Assembly (NCBI GenBank): GCA_035633255.1
Contig: DASQFD010000002.1
Span: forward strand, 23,643 to 87,642
Reading direction: 5' to 3'
DNA length: 64,000 bases
Source of the DNA: DASQFD01 sp035633255
GTDB lineage: Bacteria; Actinomycetota; Actinomycetes; Actinomycetales; Dermatophilaceae
Shown here: positions 46,812-54,700 of the stretch, piece after piece
How positions within the stretch are numbered: the stretch's first letter is position 1
Layout of the letters: each line of letters begins with the position of its first letter
Notes under the pieces: model-generated
Databases searched by the model: none
Told to the model about the DNA's origin: nothing
Seen by the model: only the letters and a program-made list of their open reading frames with translations
Translations under genes and position numbers: made by a program

Positions 46812-46850
46812 CCCACCGCAGCAGCCCACCGCAGCAGCCCACCGCAGGAG
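46812..46850 (+). repeat. 13-bp tandem repeat, three units, containing a ribosome binding site
   Basis: Units at 46812, 46825 and 46838 read CCCACCGCAGCAG, CCCACCGCAGCAG and CCCACCGCAGGAG. The single G change in the last unit creates GCAGGAGG directly before the GTG at 46857. Confidence 0.85.
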
Positions 46851-46856
46851 GCGCCC

Positions 46857-47310
46857 GTGGACGTCAGCACGTTCTACGCCCTCTTCTCGGCCACCTGCTT
46901 CACCCTGACCGGGCTGTGGTGGACCGTCGTGGAGCGCAACCGGCAGTGGTTCGCGGACCCCGCCATGCGCCGCCGGGTGGGCTCGGTGTACGTGGCCTTC
47001 CTGCTCCCGGACCTGATGGGCCTCTTCGCCCAGATCGGGGGGGACCGCCAGCCCCGGGTTCTGGCGGGTGAGCTTCGTGGTCATCGCCACCGTCGGATGC
47101 GTCTCGACCGTGCGCCGATTGCGCCGGGCCAGCGAGGACCAGGGGTCCGGTGCCTTCGCCCGCTTCTGGTGGGGGTCTGCGGTGGTGTACGCCCTCGTGG
47201 CGGTCCTGGGCCTGGCTCCCGGTCTGGTGCCGGGCGTGGGGGTCACCCCGCTCCAGGTCGGGGCGGCCCTGCTGGTGCTCCTCGTCGCGCTGGCGCACGC
47301 GCTGGTGTAG
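46857..47310 (+). pseudogene. Small membrane protein of unknown function, frameshifted at a G7 run
   Basis: The N-terminus starts at GTG 46857 (DVSTFYALFSATCFTLTGLW, hydrophobic) and runs to GLFAQIGG; the continuation FWRVSFVVIATVGCVSTVRR then GAALLVLLVALAHALV is in the +1 frame and ends at the TAG at 47308-47310. Removing one G from the run of seven at 47037-47043 gives one protein of about 150 aa with four helices. GGAGG supplied by the upstream repeat precedes the start. The family is unknown to me. The G7 tract could be a sequencing error, a lesion or a slippage switch. Confidence 0.6.
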
Positions 47311-47365
47311 GAGTTCCTCACCCGGGTGGACTCCCCCGCCGTCCCCTGAGCCGGTCGGCCGTCGT

Positions 47366-47371
47366 TACGGT
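47366..47371 (+). promoter_or_regulatory. Candidate -10 (TACGGT) for the acyl-CoA synthetase gene
   Basis: TACGGT ends 6 nt before the GTG at 47378. A GGGGAGG in the same gap could also act as a ribosome binding site, so leaderless initiation is not certain. Confidence 0.35.
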
Positions 47372-47377
47372 GGGGAG

Positions 47378-48784
47378 GTGGACACGTCCTTCGCCACCCC
47401 CGGGCGCGTGACGTTCCCGGACGGCACCCTCGAGCCGGACCACCTGCTGGGGCGGGCCGCGGCGGTGGCCGAGCGCCTCGGCGGCCTGACCCAGGTCGCG
47501 GTCCACGCCCGTCCCTCGGTGGACACCGCGGTCGCGGTGGCGGGCGCGCTGCTGGCCGGCGTGCCGCTCGTGCCGGTGCCGCTGGACGCGGGCGCCGCGG
47601 AGGTGGCCCACGTGCTGCGGGACTCCGGCGCGGTCGCCTGGGTGGGGACGCCGTCCCCCGCCGACGCCTCGCGGCTGCCCGCTGTTCCGGTGACCGCGGG
47701 CCCCGGGCCGGGTGCCCGCTCGGGTGCCGGCTCGGGGCCGCTGCCGCCGGAGCCGGAGCCGGAGGTGACGGGCCTGGTCCTCTACACCTCCGGGACGACC
47801 GGCCCGCCCAAGGGCGTGCTGCTCTCCCGCCGGGCCCTCGCCGCCGGCGTGGACGCCCTCGTGGACGCCTGGGCCTGGACGGCGCAGGACCGCCTGGTGC
47901 ACGGGCTGCCGCTGTCCCACGTCCACGGCCTCGTCCTGGGCCTCCTGGGCCCGCTCCGGCTCGGCTGCGAGCTGGTGCACACCGGGCGCCCCACGCCGCA
48001 GGCCTACGCCGCAGCACGGGGCTCGGTGCTCTTCGGCGTGCCGACGGTGTGGCACCGGGTCGTCGAGGACGAGGCGTCGGCGCGCGCGCTGGCCGACGCG
48101 CGGCTGCTGGTCTCGGGCAGCGCGTCGCTGCCCGCGCCGGTCTTCGAGGCACTGCGCCGGCTGACCGGGCAGGCGCCGGTGGAGCGGTACGGGATGAGCG
48201 AGACCCTGGTCACCCTGTCCACGCGCGCCGACGGCCCGCGACCCGCCGGCGCGGTCGGGTGGCCGGTGGCCGGGACGCGGACCCGGCTCGTCGACCAGAC
48301 CGGCGAGCCGGTGCCCCACGACGGCGAGACGGTGGGCCGGCTGCAGGTGCGCGGCCCGACCGTCTTCGACGGCTACCTCGGGCTGCCGGAGGCCACCGCG
48401 GCGGCATGGACCGCGGACGGGTGGTTCGCGACCGGTGACGTCGCCACGGTGGACGCCGAGGGGGTGCACCGCATCGTCGGCCGCGAGTCCCTGGACCTGA
48501 TCAAGACCGGCGGCTTCCGGGTGGGCGCCGGGGAGGTCGAGGCCGCGCTGCTGGCGCACCCGGCGGTGCGCGAGGCGGCCGTGGTGGGGGCCCCGGACGC
48601 CGACCTCGGGCAGCGCATCGTCGCCCACGTCGTCCTCGTCGACGGCGGGTCGCTCGACCTGGGGGAGGCCGCCCAGTGGGTGGGCGAGCGGCTCTCGGTC
48701 CACAAGCGGCCCCGTGAGCTGCGCGTCGTGACCGAGCTGCCCCGCAACGAGATGGGCAAGGTGCGCAAGTCCGAGCTCACCTGA
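47378..48784 (+). CDS. AMP-dependent acyl-CoA synthetase, malonyl-CoA-synthetase-like
   Basis: A 468-aa adenylate-forming enzyme. The ATP loop YTSGTTGPPKG starts at residue 136; PLSHVHGLVLGLLGPLRLG and VLFGVPTVWHRVVED resemble MatB-type malonate:CoA ligases, and the C-terminal lysine motif is PRNEMGKVRKSEL. It is a little short for the family (about 500). It would activate a short dicarboxylic or similar acid to its CoA ester. It stands alone, convergent with the Nfn-like gene. Confidence 0.85.
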   Translation: MDTSFATPGRVTFPDGTLEPDHLLGRAAAVAERLGGLTQVAVHARPSVDTAVAVAGALLAGVPLVPVPLDAGAAEVAHVLRDSGAVAWVGTPSPADASRLPAVPVTAGPGPGARSGAGSGPLPPEPEPEVTGLVLYTSGTTGPPKGVLLSRRALAAGVDALVDAWAWTAQDRLVHGLPLSHVHGLVLGLLGPLRLGCELVHTGRPTPQAYAAARGSVLFGVPTVWHRVVEDEASARALADARLLVSGSASLPAPVFEALRRLTGQAPVERYGMSETLVTLSTRADGPRPAGAVGWPVAGTRTRLVDQTGEPVPHDGETVGRLQVRGPTVFDGYLGLPEATAAAWTADGWFATGDVATVDAEGVHRIVGRESLDLIKTGGFRVGAGEVEAALLAHPAVREAAVVGAPDADLGQRIVAHVVLVDGGSLDLGEAAQWVGERLSVHKRPRELRVVTELPRNEMGKVRKSELT

Positions 48785-48789
48785 GGGCA

Positions 48790-48808
48790 GGGGCCGCCAC
48801 CGGACCCC
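48790..48808 (+). terminator. Hairpin between convergent genes, possible terminator
   Basis: GGGGCCG-CCAC-CGG(A)CCCC forms a 7-bp stem with one bulged A. It lies 6 bp after the synthetase stop. No T run follows, so intrinsic termination would be weak. Confidence 0.35.
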
Positions 48809-48831
48809 TCCCGGGGGTCAGGCCGCGCCGC

Positions 48832-48917
48832 GGCGGTTCGGCGAGGCCGTGGCGGTTCGGCGAGGCCGTGGCGGCGGCGTGGCGAGGCCGCGCCGGTCAG
48901 GCGAGGCCGTGGCGGGC
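48832..48917 (+). repeat. Short direct repeats derived from the 3' end of the Nfn-like gene
   Basis: A 19-bp unit, GGCGGTTCGGCGAGGCCGT, occurs at 48832 and 48851, and its core GGCGAGGCCGTGGCGG recurs at the very end of the neighbouring coding sequence (from 48900). This looks like local duplication of the gene terminus. Confidence 0.7.
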
Positions 48918-51722
48918 CAGGCTCTGCTTCTCCTGGGCCTTGAACTGGCCGAACCGCGGCAGGAACTTGTCCCAGTCGATCAGGTGGGCGTCGATCTCGG
49001 GGCCGTCGATGCAGGCGTGCTTGCGCACCATCTTCCCGTCGATGACCACCGGCACCATGCAGGCGCCGCACATCCCGGTGGCGTCCACCATGATCGAGTT
49101 CAGGCTCGCGACGGTCCGCACGCCGAAGGACCGGCTGAGGTCCGCGACGGCCCGCATCATCAGCGGCGGGCCGATGGTGACGACCTCGGCGATCCGTCGG
49201 CCCTCCCCGCGGGCGTTGGCCTCGAGCATCGACTGCAGCGGCGCGGTGACGAAGCCCTCGACGCCGAAGCTGCCGTCGTTGGTCGTGTAGACCACCTCGA
49301 GCCGGTCGCCGAACTCGGCCTGCAGGTCCGGGACCCGCTCGCCCTCGCCGATCCAGAACAGCACGTCGGCGCTGCGGAACCCGGAGATCAGGGTGACGTG
49401 GTTCCCGGCCTCCAGGTGCGCACGCATGATCGGGTAGACCGGTGGCAGCCCCAGCCCGCCGGCCGTGAAGACCACGGTCGACCCGTCCGGGTGCCGCTCG
49501 ACGTCGCTCGGCCGGCCGAGCGGCCCCGCGATGCCGGTGAAGGCGTCGCCGACCTCCATCGCGTTGATCTCGATGCTGCTCGTGCCGACGCCCTGGACCA
49601 CCAGGCAGATCGTGCCGGCCTCGACGTCCCAGTCGGCGAGGGTCAGCGGGATCAGCTCGCCGTCCTCGCGCGGGAGGACCCGGACGAACTGCCCCGCCCG
49701 GGCGGACTGGGCGACCAGCGGTAAGTGGACCGTGATCTCCTCGATGCCGTCGGCCAGGTGCGCCTTGGCGACGACCGTCTGGCTGGCGGCCGCGAGGTCG
49801 GTGTAGCGCCGCGCGCCCTCCACCATCGCCGCGACCTGCTCCGGCGGGATGTCCAGGTGGCCGATGATCTCGCGCGCCGCCGCCTGGCCGTCGCCGGCGG
49901 CGTTGATCGCCGTGGACCCGCCGCGGGCGGCGTCCCCGCCGGAGTAGACACCGGGCAGCGAGGTCTCCTGCGACCCGCGGTGCTCGAGGTCGATGGTGCC
50001 CCACTTGGTGGTGTGCATCTCCGGCTCGGAGTCCTTGATGATCGGGTTCGGCGCGTTGCCGAGCGCCATGATCACCAGGTCGGCGCGCATGGTCTCGGTC
50101 TCGCCGGTCTCCACCGGGCGGCGCCGGCCGGAGGCGTCCGGCTCGCCGAGCTCCATGACGTCGAGCGTCGTGGCGGTGACGAACCCGCTGGCCGGGTCGC
50201 CGAGGAACTCGTTCGGCGCCCGCAGGACCTTCAGGGCGATGCCCTCCTCGAGCGCGTGCGCCAGCTCCTCGACCCGCGCCGGCATCTCGCTGCGGGTGCG
50301 CCGGTAGACGATCGTGACGTGCGCGCCGAGGCGGTGCGCGGTGCGGGCCGCGTCCATGGCGGTGTTGCCACCGCCGATGACGAGCACCTCCCTGCCCTCC
50401 GTGGCGGGCAGCGGGGTCTCGTAGTCCTCCCGCAGCCCACGCATGAGGTTGACCCGGGTGAGGAACTCGTTGGCCGACATGACGTTGAGCAGGTGCTCAC
50501 CGGGCACGTTCATGAAGCGCGGCAGCCCGGCCCCGGTGCCGACGAACACCCGCGCGAAGCCGGCGTCCTTGAGGTCCTGGATGGTCGCCGTCTTCCCGAC
50601 GACGAAGTTGGAGACGAACCGGCCGCCCAGCAGCTTGATCTTGCCGACGACGTCGTCGACGAGGTCGTTGGGGAGCCGGAACTCGGGTATGCCGTAGCGC
50701 AGCACCCCGCCCAGGGCATGGAACGCCTCGAAGACCGTCACCGGGAAGCCCTCGGCGGCGAGGAGGTAGGCGTTGATCAGCCCGGACGGGCCGGAGCCCA
50801 CGATGGCGATCGGCGGGCGGGTCGCCGCCTGCCACGGGTCCACGTGCCCGGCGAAACGGCGGGTGTCCGCGCCGGGGTGCACCAGCTTCTCCCGCTCGGG
50901 CAGGAACCACTCGAGCTGGCCGATGGCGATCGGCATCTTGGTCTGGACGCAGACGCCCTGGCACTGCATCTCCTGCGGGCAGATCCGGCCGGTGACGTCC
51001 GGCAGCGGGTTGCACGACTCGATGAGCTCCATCGCCTCGCGGAACCGCCCGGTGCCGACGAGCTCGAGCACCTGCGGGATGTGGATCTTGACCGGGCAGC
51101 CGCCCTTGGGGTCCGGCTTGCCGGCGACGTGGACGCCGACCTCGCAGGGCTTCTCCTCGCACTGCTTGTCGCGCATGGCCTCCAGCCACACGAAGAGGTC
51201 GACCTCGGCGCGGGAGTAGCCGGCGTCCATGTAGCCGAGGTAGCCGGTGTTGACGAGCGCGAAGTCGTGCGAGCGCTCCTCCGCCCCCCTGACGTAAGGC
51301 GGGATGGCGTTGCCGGCCGGCCAGTCCTTGCTGAGACCGGCGAACATCGGGTACCGGTCGGCGAGGTGGGCGTCCAGCCCACGAACCAGCTTCCGCTTCA
51401 GCCGCAGCGGCAGCGACCAGAGGAACCGCATGAGGACCAGGCTCCCGGCGTCCTCCCGCAGCAGGGCGTCCCAGAGGGTCCGGACGAACTCGGGGGAGAG
51501 CTCGTCCTGCTGGAACTCCCAGACGATCGCGCCCATCCCGTCGGAGATGAACATCTCGCGGAACGCCTGCGGCTCGGCGAGCAGCCGCCGCCGCAGCAGG
51601 TCGAGCTGCGAGGAGAAGTCCTCGACCGCATCGGAGTGCTCGAGCACCTCCACCTGGGACCGGCTGGCCGCCAGGGTCGAGGAGGCGTCGAGGTAGGCGA
51701 GGAGGTCCTCACGCCCGCTCAT
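48897..51722 (-). CDS. Fused NfnB-NfnA-type NAD(P)/ferredoxin flavoprotein with an extra N-terminal domain
   Basis: A 941-aa flavoprotein. Residues ~1-190 are an extra helical domain I do not recognise. The GltD/NfnB-like part follows: cluster cysteines in KQCEEKPCEVGVHV...GGCPVKIHIP and CNPLPDVTGRICPQEMQC, the FAD motif IVGSGPSGL (~311) and the NADP motif VIGGGNTAMDAART (~450). From ~660 a ferredoxin-NADP-reductase-like NfnA part ends with TGMCGACMVPV (~887) and KHACIDGPEIDAH. NfnAB enzymes bifurcate electrons between NADH, NADPH and ferredoxin. The ATG overlaps the upstream PFOR stop (ATGA), so both are made together. Confidence 0.85.
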   Translation of the reverse strand: MSGREDLLAYLDASSTLAASRSQVEVLEHSDAVEDFSSQLDLLRRRLLAEPQAFREMFISDGMGAIVWEFQQDELSPEFVRTLWDALLREDAGSLVLMRFLWSLPLRLKRKLVRGLDAHLADRYPMFAGLSKDWPAGNAIPPYVRGAEERSHDFALVNTGYLGYMDAGYSRAEVDLFVWLEAMRDKQCEEKPCEVGVHVAGKPDPKGGCPVKIHIPQVLELVGTGRFREAMELIESCNPLPDVTGRICPQEMQCQGVCVQTKMPIAIGQLEWFLPEREKLVHPGADTRRFAGHVDPWQAATRPPIAIVGSGPSGLINAYLLAAEGFPVTVFEAFHALGGVLRYGIPEFRLPNDLVDDVVGKIKLLGGRFVSNFVVGKTATIQDLKDAGFARVFVGTGAGLPRFMNVPGEHLLNVMSANEFLTRVNLMRGLREDYETPLPATEGREVLVIGGGNTAMDAARTAHRLGAHVTIVYRRTRSEMPARVEELAHALEEGIALKVLRAPNEFLGDPASGFVTATTLDVMELGEPDASGRRRPVETGETETMRADLVIMALGNAPNPIIKDSEPEMHTTKWGTIDLEHRGSQETSLPGVYSGGDAARGGSTAINAAGDGQAAAREIIGHLDIPPEQVAAMVEGARRYTDLAAASQTVVAKAHLADGIEEITVHLPLVAQSARAGQFVRVLPREDGELIPLTLADWDVEAGTICLVVQGVGTSSIEINAMEVGDAFTGIAGPLGRPSDVERHPDGSTVVFTAGGLGLPPVYPIMRAHLEAGNHVTLISGFRSADVLFWIGEGERVPDLQAEFGDRLEVVYTTNDGSFGVEGFVTAPLQSMLEANARGEGRRIAEVVTIGPPLMMRAVADLSRSFGVRTVASLNSIMVDATGMCGACMVPVVIDGKMVRKHACIDGPEIDAHLIDWDKFLPRFGQFKAQEKQSLARHGLA

Positions 51723-54700
51723 TGGATGATCTCCGCGTCGCAGGTGGCCTTCACGCGCTCGATCCGGTGCGCGACGTCCGGGGTGATCTCGACCGACTCC
51801 AGGGCCCCCTCGATCATCCGGGCGGACGCCTGGGCCTTGCCGTCGACGATGAGCTTGTACTTCTCGAACAGCTGCGGCAGCTCCTGGTAGCAGGTGCCGC
51901 AGTCGTTGCACTTCACGTGGTCGGCGGGGTCGAGCCACACCGCGGCCCCGGCCGGGGCACCCGACGCGCCCTCGGCGACCGCGACGCCACCACCGGCGTC
52001 GGGCGCGGCCGCGGGGGCACCCGGCATACCGGCCGGGCCTGCGCTGCCGGCACCCGGCCGCAGCGGTATGCCGGCCCCGAGCGGGACCGGGGCGCGGCTG
52101 GCGGTCGCCAGGCGGGACATCGCGGTGGCGATGTCGTCGATCGAGGACTCCTTCTCGCGCATCGCCTCGTCGTAGCGGGCCTGGAGCTCGGAGAGGTCGG
52201 AGCGGTGCAGCGCGGTGAGCGAGGCCTCGTGCTGACCCGAGAGGTACTGGAGCAGCTGCCAGTTGCGGCGCCGGTCCTCGACCAGGGCGACGATGGGGGA
52301 GTCGCACCCGACCTTGACGAGGTGCTGGTCCTCGTCCGTGGCGTAGACGAAGGGCACCCGGCCGGCCCGCTGCTCCGTGCTCATCTCCACGAACTCGTCG
52401 ATGGGGGCACCGACGGCCTCGAGCTCCGCCGGCAGGCGCCGGAAGTGCTTCTTGAAGCGGGTCTCCCCGAGCGCGAACTCCGCGGGGGTGAGGTGCGTGG
52501 TGAGCAGCTTGAGCTCGCCGGCCTCGTCGCGGTACTCCAGGTCCGTCGTGGTCCACGTCTTGTCCGGGTCGGGGTTGCCCTCGAGCGAGAACCAGTCGTA
52601 GAGGCGGGTCCCGCGGCGCGGGTCGTGGACGAAGAGCGGGTTCATCCGGCTCTCAACGGCCAGCCGGGCCCGGCGCGTGGACGCCTCCTCCGGGATGCCG
52701 TGCTCGGAGCCGCAGGGGGTGTAGACGTCGAGCACCGAGGGGGCGTCGCCGTAGGAGAGGAACTCCATCGCGTTCTTGAGGAAGTGCCCCTGCATCGCGG
52801 TGCTCGTCGAGCACACGAACACGTCGGGGTGGAACGACGCGAGCAGCCCGAGCTCCTTGCGGGACTCGTGCTTGCCGTCGTGGGCCGTGCCGAACCGCGA
52901 CAGGTCGGAGTCCTGACCGGTGAAGCTCGACGTCGAGGCCTGGCCGCCGGTGTTGGAGTAGACGCCCGAGTTGAGGACGAAGATCTTGATCGGCGTCCGG
53001 CTGGCCAGCACCCGGGACATCGCGCCGAAGCCGATGTCGTAGCTCGCGCCGTCGCCACCGATGGTCATCACCGTCGGGAGCAGCGAGATCTCCTCGGGGG
53101 TGAAGCCCGACCACGACAGGGTCTGCAGCAGCGGGTCGTGGGTCGCCGGCTCGTAGGCGTCCGCCAGCTCCAGCCGGGCGGTGCGCAGCGCGCGCACGTC
53201 GGTGACGGCCTGGGCGCTGATCCCCTCGAAGATGCCCTTGGCCAGCGGCTGGGCGTCCTGGAAGAGGCTGTTGACCCAAGGGTCGATGTAGGAGTTGTAC
53301 GGCATCGTCGAGGCGTAGACGCTGCTGCACCCCGTGGCGTTCGCGATGACCGTCGAGGCGGGGCCGTTGCCGGTGGGGCCGCCCTCGTAGAGGTACAGCC
53401 GCCGCTCCAGCGTGCGGATGGTGTCCGCGAGGCGCGCCGCGCGCTCGGTGCGCTCGGCGTGGTTCGCCCCGGTGCCGTCGACCGGCGCCTCCACCTCGTG
53501 CAGCTTGGCCACGAGCCGCTCGAGCAGCGACTCGAGCTCCTTGGTGTGCGCCCGGCGGCGGCGCTCGCCGAGGGCGTGGCTGGTGGACATCACCAGCCGC
53601 AGCGCGGTCACCTCGCCGCACCCGCGGCAGCCGCCGTGGCCGCCGGTCGTCGCGTAGAAGTTGTCGCGGTCGAGCATGAGCCGCTTGATGTCGCCCTCGG
53701 GGGTGTCGGAGCCCTCGTAGAACCGCAGTGGGGTCTCCGGCAGCGCGCTCATCGTGTGGAAGCGGTCCTGCAGGGTGGCGAGGACGGCCTCGTCCTGGTC
53801 CAGCGCGGTGAGGGCGCCGGGGCCGCAGCTGTCCACGCACTCGAGGCAGCCGGTGCACTTCCACGGGTCCACGGTGGCCGAGAACAGGCCACCGGTGCCA
53901 GGGGCCTCCTTCTCCATGGCGTCGAAGAACGGCCGGGTCCGGGCGACGGGGTATGCCGCCACGCGGGCCACCATCCGCTGCAGGAGGCGGGTGGTGGTGG
54001 GGTTGCCGTCGTCGACGGCGGCGGCCGCCTGCGCGACGAGGTCGGCGAAGAGCGGTGCGTCCTTGTCGGCGCGCATGGCCTCGCGAGTGCGCTCGGCGAT
54101 CCCGTAGACGTGGGCGCGCAGCGCCTGCCGCTGCGGCTCGGTGGCCTCCATCTCGGAGATGGCGGTGAGCAGCAGGTCGTGGACCTCGTGGACGGTGTTG
54201 GGGATGGCGGCGTCGGGGCAGACCAGGGCGCAGTCCATGCAGCCGGTGCAGATCTCGGGGTGGAACTCCGGGACGGTGCGCCGGAACAGCCCCTTGTCCT
54301 TGGTCGCGGCGGTGCCGGAGGGCATGAACAGCCCGGCGCCGGGCAGGACCGGCGACTCGCCGATGGTGCCCTCGCGGAACGGCCGGGCCGCGAGCTCCTC
54401 GTAGTAAACGGGGTCGAACAGCCCGCTGGTGCGCGCCGCGGTGGTGCTCGGGCACATCGACGCGGACAGCGCCACGGTGAGCAGCGGCTGCCGGGTCGGG
54501 CGCTCGTCGATCTCGGCGAAGGCCGGGGTGTCGTAGTCGATGACCCTGGTGGCCCCGATGCCCTCCCGGATGACGGCCATGTTGCCCTCGACGACGGCCG
54601 CGCCCTTGCGCCTGAACTTCTTGTCGATCTGGGCGTGCACCCGCTCGAGGACGACGTCCTCCGGGGCGCCGGCGGCCACCCGGTCGACGTGCGCGGCGAC

